Part shown: in pieces, positions 53,847-61,207 of the stretch
Numbering within the stretch: the first letter of the stretch is position 1
How the letters are laid out: each line of letters starts with the position of its first letter
NCBI RefSeq assembly: GCF_033242265.1
Contig: NZ_BTFW01000003.1
Span: 1-64,000 of the forward strand
Direction of reading: 5' to 3'
Source: Novosphingobium sp. IK01
Lineage (GTDB): Bacteria; Pseudomonadota; Alphaproteobacteria; Sphingomonadales; Sphingomonadaceae
Length of the DNA stretch: 64,000 bases
The notes under the pieces: generated by a model
Told to the model about the DNA's origin: nothing
Seen by the model: the letters and a program-made list of their open reading frames with translations, nothing else
The model's database searches: none
Program-made: the position numbers and the translations under genes

Positions 53847-53863
53847 CCAACATAGGAGCATCA

Positions 53864-54078
53864 ATGCCTTGGCCGAGACCATCAATGGCCTCTACAAAAC
53901 CGAGGTGATCTGGCGTCAGAGGTCATGGCCAAGCGCATCGGCAGTCGAAATAGCAACCCTGCGCTGGGTGGATTGGTTCAACAACCAGCGCCTTTTCGGC
54001 CCCATCGGCTACATCCCGCCCGCCGAGGCCGAGGCAAACTACTATGCAGCCAGAGAGCCCCTCGATATGGTTGCATGA
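53864..54078 (+). pseudogene. IS3-family orfB, last part
   Basis: NALAETINGLYKTEVIWRQR (with the catalytic Glu), ATLRWVDWFNNQRLFGPIGY and PPAEAEANYYAAREPLDMVA stop. It completes the orfB broken at 52577. Confidence 0.86.
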
Positions 54079-54133
54079 CTCAATTGAAAATGCCTCCGGG
54101 AAACCCGGGGCGCTTCAAATACGGAGCGGGCCG

Positions 54134-54463
54134 ATGACGCATGAATATGATGATCCAATCAATCCCGAAGCGGTCGCCGCCGCCGCGCGGCGCATCGCCG
54201 AACGTCACCGCGTCGAGGATCGACCGCTTGATCTGCTTGTCGAAGAGGTCGTGCTCGAACGCTTCTGCGGCTGCGTGACGTCGGCCAATGACAGTCGCAG
54301 CGCTTCGATCCTGGCTGGCCTTAAGCTGGAAATCACGCGCCAAGTGCGTGAAGTGTTGGCAAGCGGCAAACTCATCGATGAGATCGATGAGGCTTCGATC
54401 GAATCTTTCCCGGCAAGCGATCCTCCGGCCTGGGTCGGACACAAAGCCAGGAAAGGCAGTTGA
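54134..54463 (+). CDS. Small unknown protein
   Basis: A 109-residue mostly helical protein: MTHEYDDPINPEAVAAAARR, IAERHRVEDRPLDLLVEEVV, ASILAGLKLEITRQVREVLA, EASIESFPASDPPAWVGHKA. The ESFPASDPPAW ending is a motif shared by several small proteobacterial proteins of unknown function. ATG follows GGAGCGGGCCG. The stop overlaps the next start (TGATG), so it forms an operon with the DUF488 gene. Confidence 0.7.
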   Translation: MTHEYDDPINPEAVAAAARRIAERHRVEDRPLDLLVEEVVLERFCGCVTSANDSRSASILAGLKLEITRQVREVLASGKLIDEIDEASIESFPASDPPAWVGHKARKGS

Positions 54464-54816
54464 TGGGCAAGATACAGATCAAGCGGATCTATGCGCCTCT
54501 CGCACCAGACGATGGCTGTCGCGTGCTTGTCGATCGGTTGTGGCCGAGAGGGGTCTCTCGCCAGGCCGCGGCTCTCGATCTGTGGCTCAAGGACATCGCA
54601 CCCAGCCCGGACCTGCGAGGATGGTTCGCTCACGATCCCGCGCGTTTCGACGCCTTTCGGCAAAAATACCGTGACGAGTTGACCCACAACACTGAGGTGG
54701 TTGGGCAGCTGCTCGCCCTCGCAAAAAGGCAGGACATCACGCTTCTTTACGCAGCACGCGATCCTGTGGTGAACCATGCCGCTGTCCTGGCGGAGTTTCT
54801 TGCAGGGGTGAGGTAA
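54463..54816 (+). CDS. DUF488-family protein (YeaO-like)
   Basis: A 117-residue DUF488 protein: IQIKRIYAPLAPDDGCRVLV, DRLWPRGVSRQAAALDLWLK, DIAPSPDLRGWFAHDPARFD, AFRQKYRDEL, ITLLYAARDPVVNHAAVLAE. The family is conserved but uncharacterised. Its last four codons and stop lie inside a 38-base Tn3-type inverted repeat, so the C-terminus may be altered by an old transposon end. Confidence 0.82.
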   Translation: MGKIQIKRIYAPLAPDDGCRVLVDRLWPRGVSRQAAALDLWLKDIAPSPDLRGWFAHDPARFDAFRQKYRDELTHNTEVVGQLLALAKRQDITLLYAARDPVVNHAAVLAEFLAGVR

Positions 54817-54842
54817 CGAACGTGACGTATCTGTTCGCTAAG
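54805..54842. repeat. Orphan 38-bp Tn3-family inverted repeat
   Basis: Starts GGGGTGAGGTAACGAACGTG and ends TTCGCTAAG; by eye 31 of 38 bases match the left repeat of the intact transposon at 36553. No tnpA or tnpR sequence follows and no partner repeat was found. It overlaps the DUF488 stop. Confidence 0.75.
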
Positions 54843-54863
54843 GGCGAACGCATAGGAAACGTC

Positions 54864-55094
54864 ATGTGGCGAGGGGCAACTGACGGCGCGAAGCGGCTGC
54901 GAGGCATCCGGATCGAGGTCAAGGCCCGTATCGACCTTGCGGGCTGGGGCAAACCGGTCACCGCGCCAATATGCCTGTTCTGGACCAAGCTGATCGTCAC
55001 CGATCACTGTTCAGAAGATCTGGCTGCGGTGCCTGGCGCCTGGCGTGGCGCGATCGAGATCGACGCTTCAGGTCGCCTCGCCAGTTTCGCCTGA
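54864..55094 (+). CDS. Small unknown protein
   Basis: A 76-residue protein: MWRGATDGAKRLRGIRIEVK, ARIDLAGWGKPVTAPICLFW, TKLIVTDHCSEDLAAVPGAW. ATG at 54864 is preceded by AGGAAACGTC; an upstream GTG at 54822 would put the first residues inside the inverted repeat. The family is not recognised. Confidence 0.5.
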   Translation: MWRGATDGAKRLRGIRIEVKARIDLAGWGKPVTAPICLFWTKLIVTDHCSEDLAAVPGAWRGAIEIDASGRLASFA

Positions 55095-55266
55095 GCGCAG
55101 CGCCGGTCCTGAATTCACGTAGTTCCCAAGTCGTCCGCACGGACAGACGGATACCTGGCTTCGTGGCCCTGCGAACGGCGATTTCCTTATTGTGAGCATG
55201 GGTGTCCGTTTTTGTCATCCTCATCGCCGATTGTAACGGTGTGACAACCGAATCGGAGACGATAGG
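55095..55266. other. Intergenic region upstream of the CBASS operon
   Basis: Contains TTGTCA near 55217 and TAACGG 16 bases later, a possible promoter, and a TTGTCA/TGACAA pair around the middle. No gene seen. No clear regulator site. Confidence 0.3.
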
Positions 55267-55560
55267 ATGAAATGCGTAAACAGGACCGTGATCGGCCACC
55301 ATATCATCGATATCGATGGCTGCCTGCGGGCGACCAATCATTCGTCTGTGTCTGCCGAGGATATTCTCGCACTCGGTGGGTTGGCGACACGCAACTTAGA
55401 GGTTTGGCTGGAAATCTATGGGGAGAGCTGGCTGCTCGGCCCTCTGGATCGCGTCGAACTCGACGCGGATACGGTCGCATTTTTCCGGACGCGCGCGGTC
55501 ACACCGGTAGGCTTCGCCTTCAATCGTGCGGAGCGCGCGACCATCGCTCTGGCAGCCTGA
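55267..55560 (+). CDS. Probable ubiquitin-like (multiubiquitin-type) protein, first gene of the CBASS operon
   Basis: A 97-residue protein. The order of HHIIDIDGCLRATNHSSVSA, EDILALGGLATRNLEVWLEI and SWLLGPLDRVELDADTVAFF then RTRAV follows the pattern of bacterial multiubiquitin domains: a beta hairpin, a helix with the 'ilaLaGl' motif, a strand, then 'dxvdL-V-F-Frt'. There is one such domain and no C-terminal Gly-Gly. The gene ends 9 bases before the CD-NTase start, so the two are co-transcribed. No E1, E2 or JAB protease gene is visible nearby. The family call is by eye and needs a profile search. Confidence 0.5.
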   Translation: MKCVNRTVIGHHIIDIDGCLRATNHSSVSAEDILALGGLATRNLEVWLEIYGESWLLGPLDRVELDADTVAFFRTRAVTPVGFAFNRAERATIALAA

Positions 55561-55569
55561 GGCGACATA

Positions 55570-57015
55570 ATGAAGCTGGTTTCTCAATTCACGTCGTTTC
55601 TCAAAGAGACCGTCAACCTCAACCAGACCCGCATCGATCTGCTTGAATCCAATGTGGAAGCGATCAGAAATTTCATCCGCCAATGTGAATGGTCTCCCCG
55701 GGTCCGTGGGTTTGAAGAGCAGGGTTCGTGGGCGCACGACACGATTATCAAACCGGTTGATGGCGGCGAATTCGATGCTGACCTGCTGGTTGTCATCGAC
55801 CCGGTCGATGGCTGGAGTGCGAAGGACTATGTCGCGAAGCTGGGAAAAGCATTCGCTGACAGCTCCGTTTATGGCTCCAAGGCCAAAACCTGGGATTATT
55901 GCGTCACCATCACCTATCCCGGCGAGCGCAAGGTGGATATTGCTCCGCTGGTTCGATCGCGGAAACATGACGGAAGCCTGGAAGTCTGCAATCGTGCTGC
56001 CGACCGCTTCGATGCGAGCGAACCGGTCGAATTCACGGCTTGGCTCCGTGAGCGGAACACGCTGTCGGGATCAAACAGCTTCCGCAAAGTGACGCGGTTG
56101 ATGAAGTATCTCCGGGACATCAAGACCACGTTCACCTGCCCTTCGGTTTTGCTCACAACGCTGCTGGGCATGCAGATTCACTGGTATGATAAGGATTCCG
56201 ACGCATTTTCGGATGTCCCCACCACCTTGCGGACGGTCATCGGACGGCTTGATGATTGGCTGCAGGATAGGCCGGCCAAACCGCGGGTGGAGAACCCGAA
56301 GCTTTCGAGCGAGGATTTTGCCGCCAGCTGGACCGATACCCAGTATCTCAACTTCAGGTCCTTCATTCACAAATATCGTGGATGGATTGACGAGGCCTAT
56401 CTCGCGGAAGACCGCGCTTCCAGCATCACCGCGTGGCGCCGTGTTTTCGGGGAGGCCTTTGCCAAGGGCGAAGTGGTAGAAGCGTCCAAGGCCAATGTGG
56501 AGGGCGTGTCGCGAGTGCGCGCTTTGCTGACCAGCACAGCCGCTCATCTCGACAGCCTGGTAGAGGTCGTTCGTGATTATGGCGTGTCGATCCTCCCGGA
56601 CTTCTTTTACCGGCCTCCGCATATGCTCGAGCCCAGCTGGAGCAAGGCGGCGCACGTGTCGCGCGACGTCCATGTCACGGCGACCTGGCATCAATCCCGC
56701 AATTCCACACCTATTCGGGTGGTAACGCCAGGAGAGGTGCTGCCTCGTCGGGGAGGCCTGTGGTTCGAGGCAAGGATCGGCGGAGGACAGCTGTTGCCCA
56801 GCGGGTTTCGGGTACAGTGGCGCATCACCAACACCGGCGCTGCGGCGCTGTCACTGCGGCAGGGGCGCGGCGACTTCTATACTCCCCAGCAAAATGAACG
56901 GCGGTGGGAGGAACTTCATTATCGGGGAGTGCATCTCGCCGAGGCCTTCATCATCAGGATGGCCGACGATGTCCTTGTCGGGCAAAGTCCGCCGTTCCAT
57001 GTGGTGATTGAATGA
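55570..57015 (+). CDS. CBASS CD-NTase (SMODS nucleotidyltransferase with AGS-C domain)
   Basis: A 481-residue cGAS/DncV-like enzyme that makes a cyclic oligonucleotide on phage infection. Catalytic site: GS at 52-53 (EEQGSWAHDTI), D69 and D71 in EFDADLLVVID, and D123 in RKVDIAPLV. A helical OAS1-C-like region follows (NSFRKVTRLMKYLRDIKTTF, PSVLLTTLLGMQIHW). The C-terminal beta-rich part (ARIGGGQLLPSGFRVQWRIT, NTGAAALSLRQGRGDFY, RRWEELHYRGVHLAEAFIIR) matches the AGS-C sensor domain found with SMODS enzymes. Its stop overlaps the effector start by four bases. Confidence 0.85.
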   Translation: MKLVSQFTSFLKETVNLNQTRIDLLESNVEAIRNFIRQCEWSPRVRGFEEQGSWAHDTIIKPVDGGEFDADLLVVIDPVDGWSAKDYVAKLGKAFADSSVYGSKAKTWDYCVTITYPGERKVDIAPLVRSRKHDGSLEVCNRAADRFDASEPVEFTAWLRERNTLSGSNSFRKVTRLMKYLRDIKTTFTCPSVLLTTLLGMQIHWYDKDSDAFSDVPTTLRTVIGRLDDWLQDRPAKPRVENPKLSSEDFAASWTDTQYLNFRSFIHKYRGWIDEAYLAEDRASSITAWRRVFGEAFAKGEVVEASKANVEGVSRVRALLTSTAAHLDSLVEVVRDYGVSILPDFFYRPPHMLEPSWSKAAHVSRDVHVTATWHQSRNSTPIRVVTPGEVLPRRGGLWFEARIGGGQLLPSGFRVQWRITNTGAAALSLRQGRGDFYTPQQNERRWEELHYRGVHLAEAFIIRMADDVLVGQSPPFHVVIE

Positions 57016-57926
57016 CCATGAACGACATAGCTGAGCGTCAGAACACACCGCATTTCTTGCGCCTGCTGCGCGCTCGGTCCGAAATCTATCGGCGCGCGAC
57101 CCATCTGCAGCTGGTGCAGGTCACTTTGACTGTCGTTGTCCCGGTTGTGATGGCGATCGTCGCGCTATTCATGCCGGCGATACGCCCGGTCGCCGCCGCG
57201 GTATCGGTCAGCCTCACGCTTATCGACATCGGATTTCTCGACAGAGCCTTGAAGCGCCGCTTGAAGACTGCGGCTCTGATCTGCGAGCGGTTCGACTGCG
57301 ACCTTCTAAAATTGCCATGGAGCAAATTTGCCGCCGGCAAGCCGCTTGAACCGGAGATTATCGCCGAGGCGGATCGGCGATGGCCCAAGGGTGATGCAAA
57401 GCTCATCGATTGGTATCCGGCTGCTGTTGGACGGGCGCCATTGCATTTAGCGCGGATAATCTGCCAGCGAACAAACCTGTGGTATGACGCAAAGCTGCGC
57501 GAAAACTACAGTTTCCTGTTGGTCGCCGGGGCGGTAGCAATCGTGCTCGCGCTTGTAGCTGCCGGGCTAGCCCTCAATCTGCCCTTCACCGATTTCGTTG
57601 TCACGGTCCTCGTTCCAGCAACCCCGGTTCTGTCCTGGGCGGTGCGCGATGCTTTCCGGCAGCGTGATGCGGCGGATGCTCAGAAGCTAGCCCGCGCAGA
57701 GGCTGAAGCACTATGGGAACTGGCGCTCGCGGGAGGTTGTGACGATAGCGAATGCGAAAGACGGTCGCGCGAATTTCAGAACAGCATATTCCAGCGCAGA
57801 ACCAGCAATCCGCTGCTCCTGCCTTTCGTCTATCATTGGCTCCGATCCGGAATGGAGATCGACATGAACCTAGGGGCCGCTGATTTTCTGCGTCAGGCTG
57901 GGATAGCCGAAGTCAATCAATCCTGA
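57012..57926 (+). CDS. S-4TM membrane effector of CBASS
   Basis: A 304-residue protein with four hydrophobic helices: VQVTLTVVVPVVMAIVALFM (about 35-55), PVAAAVSVSLTLIDIGFL (60-78), FLLVAGAVAIVLALVAAGLA (170-190) and FTDFVVTVLVPATPVLSWAV (194-213), separated by a soluble loop. This is the SMODS-associated four-TM (S-4TM) architecture, proposed to permeabilise the inner membrane when a cyclic nucleotide binds. It is coupled to the CD-NTase by an ATGA overlap, giving a type I-like CBASS effector pair. The effector call rests on topology and context. Confidence 0.75.
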   Translation: MTMNDIAERQNTPHFLRLLRARSEIYRRATHLQLVQVTLTVVVPVVMAIVALFMPAIRPVAAAVSVSLTLIDIGFLDRALKRRLKTAALICERFDCDLLKLPWSKFAAGKPLEPEIIAEADRRWPKGDAKLIDWYPAAVGRAPLHLARIICQRTNLWYDAKLRENYSFLLVAGAVAIVLALVAAGLALNLPFTDFVVTVLVPATPVLSWAVRDAFRQRDAADAQKLARAEAEALWELALAGGCDDSECERRSREFQNSIFQRRTSNPLLLPFVYHWLRSGMEIDMNLGAADFLRQAGIAEVNQS

Positions 57927-58318
57927 TGGCAATCCTGTTCAAATGCTGCAGGCGGGATGCAAGTTCGCTTATCCCGTGAACGCGAATTCACCTTGGACCG
58001 ATGCTTTCGGCGCGCGAGCTGTCGGGCCAAGAAGACGCGCATCCCCAACCAACGTATAGACGGCGTGGCGTTGCCCGCCGCGGTTCGGGTGGTCGATGCG
58101 ATAGCCCTGATAGTGGCGGCGCAGGAACGGTGATCCAGCATGTCAAGGATGCGCGCGACCGCTACGGCGTGACGAAGCGCACGCTGCTGGCGATCCGCGC
58201 TTTGTTCGATGGACAGATCAGCTTCGCAGATGTTTTCGGCCGATGATCTCCCCAGGACTGGGGATAACCGAAAGGACGCGGGCCTGATCGACTGACCGCC
58301 TCACCAAAGGAGGCTGTC
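57927..58318. other. Remnant region downstream of the CBASS operon
   Basis: Two coherent but unrecognised frames lie here. On the minus strand (about 58136-57975) GSPFLRRHYQGYRIDHPNRG then GQRHAVYTLVGDARLLGPTA. On the plus strand (about 58130-58246) VIQHVKDARDRYGVTKRTLL then AIRALFDGQISFADVFGR. Both look like cut plasmid genes. I see no complete gene. Confidence 0.4.
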
Positions 58319-58661
58319 ATGCATATCGAAACCGGCGCTGCCCGCGCCATGGAGAACCGCCTGTTCCGTTCGATGTTCGAGGAACGCAAACGGGTATGCC
58401 CGCCATGTGACGCCCGATGTGATTGCGCTCGATAGCGGCGATCTCATGATGATGTTCCGTCTCGAAGGGCTGGCTTTCGAGACGGCTGATCCGATCCACC
58501 TCAATGATTGGCACGAGAAGCTCAACGGCACCTGGCGCAACATCGCCGACGATCGGCTTGCGATCTGGACCCACATCGTCCGCTCAGCCGTAGGGGACTA
58601 TCCCGAAGGGCAGTTCCGCTCAAAGTTCTCCGCCGAGCTCGACGGTAAATATCGGGCGCGC
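58319..58661 (+). pseudogene. virB4/trbE N-terminal fragment (conjugation ATPase)
   Basis: Begins MHIETGAARAMENRLFRSMF behind AAAGGAGG, then after a +1 shift near 58395 continues YARHVTPDVIALDSGDLMMM, FRLEGLAFETADPIHLNDWH, EKLNGTWRNIADDRLAIWTH and IVRSAVGDYPEGQFRSKFSA, the N-terminal domain of VirB4/CagE-type ATPases of type IV secretion. It is cut by IS6 copy C at 58662. Only about 115 residues remain. Confidence 0.75.
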
Positions 58662-58984
58662 GTCGACGAGAGGAAGAAGTCGATCGTGTCGCCCCTTTTG
58701 TCGACCGCCCGGTACAGGTAGGTCCATTTGCCCCGAACCTTGACGTAGGTCTCATCCAGACGCCAGCTCGGATCAAAGCCTCGCCGCCAGAACCAACGCA
58801 ACCGCTTCTCCATCTCCGGCGCATAGCGCTGCACCCAGCGATAGATGGTCGTGTGATCGACATCGATGCCACGTTCCGCCAGCATTTCCTCGAGATCGCG
58901 GTAGCTGATGCCGTACCGGCAGTACCAGCGGACCGCCCATAGGATGACCTCGCCGGTAAAATGCCGCCCTTTGAAATCGTCCAT
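58662..58984 (-). pseudogene. IS6 transposase N-terminal fragment (copy C)
   Basis: MDDFKGRHFTGEVILWAVRW to KRGDTIDFFLSSTR, then virB4-side sequence. The catalytic Asp in WRLDETYVKV is kept but the second Asp and Glu are lost. Confidence 0.85.
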
Positions 58985-59049
58985 CACAACCGACCTTACC
59001 AATCCAAGGGCCCAACCTTGGCAACCGCATCAGAGTTTGCAACAGAGCC
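58662..59049 (-). mobile_element. IS6-family element, copy C, truncated
   Basis: Retains the right-hand TTTGCAACAGAGCC end (59049) and 388 bases of the element, but the other end is missing: similarity to copies A and D stops at GTCGACGAGAGG (58662). Confidence 0.88.
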
Positions 59050-59052
59050 TCC

Positions 59053-59643
59053 ATGCAGCGGCATGAGATCATCGCCCATCTCAAAGCCCTTGGCCTCAAG
59101 GGCATGGCTGGGGCCTTCGATGAAGCGGTCACCACCGGTGTCCAGAGGGGGCGGACCATCCATGAGATGCTCACCGACCTCCTGCGCGCCGAGACAGTCG
59201 CCCGTGAGGCAGCATCGATCCGTTACCGGATGCATGCCGCCAAGCTGCCCGAGATCAAGGATCTGGACAACTTCGAGTTCGTCGACACGCCGATCAACGA
59301 AGGGCTGGTGCGCTCACTCCATGCTGGCTCATTCTTGCCTGCGCGGCGCAATATCGTCGCGGTAGGCGGCACTGGTTCGGGCAAGACGCATCTTGCCCTC
59401 GCCATCACCGCTGCCACGGTGCGCGCCGGGGCCAGAGGTCGAGCCGCCCTTCCCTATCTCCACGCCTTCGAGACCGGCAGCGAACTGCGGGCGGGCCTGG
59501 CGCGCTGGTTCACCTACTATAACCACCACCGGCCTCATTCCGCCCTTGCCGGTAGAACCCCGACAGAGGCATATGGGCAAATCGGCCCATCAGATCATGG
59601 GGGGCATGCCCCCCATGATCTGATGGCCAAACTCGCGGCATGA
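59053..59643 (+). pseudogene. Chimeric frame: IstB N-terminal half joined to an IS3-type transposase C-terminus
   Basis: Residues 1 to about 130 are IstB: MQRHEIIAHLKALGLKGMAG, IHEMLTDLLRAETVAREAAS, DLDNFEFVDTPINEGLVRSL, RRNIVAVGGTGSGKTHLALA (Walker A). From about 59445 the frame switches to LHAFETGSELRAGLARWFTY and YNHHRPHSALAGRTPTEAYG, the rve-type C-terminus of an IS3-family transposase. Both halves lack their catalytic remainder, so it is probably a non-functional fusion that happens to keep an open frame. Confidence 0.75.
59587..59626. repeat. 40-bp perfect palindrome near the IS3-type 3' end
   Basis: The arm CCATCAGATCATGGGGGGCA is followed directly by its exact complement. It lies within the last codons of the chimeric frame. 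Confidence 0.8.
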
Positions 59644-59733
59644 CGACATCGGCTTGAGCTTAATTTTGCCGCAAACCTGTCCAGGAAGGCGGGACCACCT
59701 CAGTCCCGTCCTGCTCAAATAAGGAATCTCCGA

Positions 59734-60051
59734 GTGAATACGACATCCGAAGCAGCCACGGGCGAAGTCCGTTTGATCGCCTATCTCGTTCCGAAACCTG
59801 GGAAGGAAGAAGACCTGGCGGCCGCAATACGCGACATTTCCGCTGATGTGCTCAGGGAGCCGGGTTGCGCCGCTTACATCGCGCATCAGAGCTGCGAACG
59901 TCCTGGCACGATCGTCATGTACGAAGTGTGGGAAGACGATGCCGCCCTGGACGTTCATGTGGCCAGCGCACCTTTCCAAAGGCTCGCGGGGCGCTTCGAC
60001 GAGCTATTGGGCGAACCGCTCAAGCTTGAGCGCCTGCAGTTGCTCACCTGA
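59734..60051 (+). CDS. Antibiotic biosynthesis monooxygenase-family protein (YgiN-like)
   Basis: A 105-residue ABM-domain protein: EVRLIAYLVPKPGKEEDLAA, CAAYIAHQSCERPGTIVMYE, VWEDDAALDVHVASAPFQRL. Such dimeric ferredoxin-like enzymes oxidise quinols or act as haem or small-molecule monooxygenases. GTG start with AAGGAATCTCCGA. It lies 91 bases ahead of a reductase gene and may be co-expressed with it. Confidence 0.82.
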   Translation: MNTTSEAATGEVRLIAYLVPKPGKEEDLAAAIRDISADVLREPGCAAYIAHQSCERPGTIVMYEVWEDDAALDVHVASAPFQRLAGRFDELLGEPLKLERLQLLT

Positions 60052-60142
60052 GGCCGCGCGCGGAGCGAGGCGCCATTATCGTCCGCGCCGCGGATAAGCA
60101 GATACAAGCACGCACTGAAACCCATGCTTCACGGATCGGAAT

Positions 60143-61198
60143 ATGACCCAAAACGTCGCTCTTGTGGCAGGTGCCAGCGGCATTATTGGCAAGGCCCTGA
60201 TCGAGGAGCTGCGTGATCGAACAGACTGGCATGTTCGCGCGCTTGCGAGGCGCGGCGATAAACTCGTCCAAACTGTCCTCGCCGATCTAACCGATCGGGA
60301 GGGAACACGCGCCGCACTCGACGCGGCGGCGGCGTCTGATACCACGCACGTCTTCTACGCCGCCTATGCTAGCGGCGGCGGACTCGCCGAGGAAGATGCC
60401 ACGAACGGCGCGATGTTGCGTAACCTGCTAGATGGCCTGGAGAACATCGGTGCGCGGCTCGATCGCGTCGTGCTCTACCAAGGCGCAAAAATCTACGGAG
60501 TGCATCTCGGTCCAGTGCGGTCACCGTTCTACGAGGACGACAATCCGCGCCATCTGGGCCCCAATTTCTACCAGACGCAGGAAGCCGAGTTGATCGCACG
60601 ACGGGCGGCCGGAAGACATGATTGGTCGATCTTACGGCCGGACGTGGTTATCGGCGACGCGGCGGGCAATGCCATGAACATCGCGACGGTGATCGGGGCG
60701 TATGCCGCCATTTGCCGCGCCAGCGGCGCAGCTTTCAGATTCCCGGGAAGCGAAAAGGTCTACCGGCATGTCTTTGCTCAGCTCACCGATTCTCGCGCGC
60801 TGGCGCGAGCGAGCCTTTGGGCCGCGAAATCGCCCGCTGCCGCCGGTGAGGCCTTCAACTATGTTCATGAGCCGTTCCGGTGGGAGCGCGTGTGGACCCG
60901 TCTTGCCATCGACCTCGAGCTGAGCCTGGGGCCGCCTCTGCCGATCAGTCTCGCTGAACACATGCCCCTTCAGGCCGATCTTTGGGCGAAACTCGCCAGC
61001 GAACAGCAGATCGCTGATGTTCCATACGAGAAAGCGGTAGGATGGAGGTTCGGGGATTTTGTCTTCGGCGCCGAGTTCGACGTTGTGTCCGATATGTTGA
61101 AGATCCGGCAGGCGGGGTTCACCGAAACCGTCGACAGCTACAATGCACTGCTAGACGCCATCCGCCGGCAGCAGGCCGCCGGCATCATCCCGCGCTGA
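60143..61198 (+). CDS. PRISE-like NAD(P)-dependent reductase (atypical SDR)
   Basis: A 351-residue short-chain dehydrogenase of the progesterone 5-beta-reductase/iridoid synthase-like (PRISE) group: Rossmann start ALVAGASGIIGKALIEELRD, VFYAAYASGGGLAEEDATNG, VVLYQGAKIYGVHLGPVRSP, NFYQTQEAELIARRAAGRHD and SILRPDVVIGDAAGNAMNIA. Members reduce enones. The plant-like NFYxxxED helix is present as NFYQTQEAE. It is preceded by the small monooxygenase gene; a joint role in aromatic or terpenoid catabolism is only a guess. Confidence 0.82.
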   Translation: MTQNVALVAGASGIIGKALIEELRDRTDWHVRALARRGDKLVQTVLADLTDREGTRAALDAAAASDTTHVFYAAYASGGGLAEEDATNGAMLRNLLDGLENIGARLDRVVLYQGAKIYGVHLGPVRSPFYEDDNPRHLGPNFYQTQEAELIARRAAGRHDWSILRPDVVIGDAAGNAMNIATVIGAYAAICRASGAAFRFPGSEKVYRHVFAQLTDSRALARASLWAAKSPAAAGEAFNYVHEPFRWERVWTRLAIDLELSLGPPLPISLAEHMPLQADLWAKLASEQQIADVPYEKAVGWRFGDFVFGAEFDVVSDMLKIRQAGFTETVDSYNALLDAIRRQQAAGIIPR

Positions 61199-61207
61199 GA
61201 ACGAGAA

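Larger units (their letters stand above)
52578..53863 (+). mobile_element. IS110-family element 2 (intact)
   Basis: About 1.29 kb with a roughly 200-base non-coding left end, a complete transposase and a short right end of about 17 bases. It splits orfB between SYD and NALAET. Boundaries are set by restoring the IS3 reading frame and are good to about two bases. Its left half recurs at 41294-41692 in the same IS3 context. Confidence 0.82.
48917..54117 (+). mobile_element. IS3-family element interrupted twice by IS110 elements
   Basis: The outer ends are inverted repeats TGAAGCGCCCCGGGTTTCCC (48917) and its complement ending at 54117. Inside, orfA and orfB are split by two IS110-family insertions (49275-51869 and 52578-53863), the first carrying an IS256 insertion. 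Removing them gives a normal IS3 element of about 1.3 kb. Flanking bases show no clear target duplication, and sodB does not resume on the right. Confidence 0.85.

Noticed and set aside
57917..58141. 74-codon minus-strand frame after the CBASS effector
   Set aside because: An alternative frame over the same bases reads more like protein (RRHYQGYRIDHPNRGGQRHA), so this one is not annotated; neither is identifiable.
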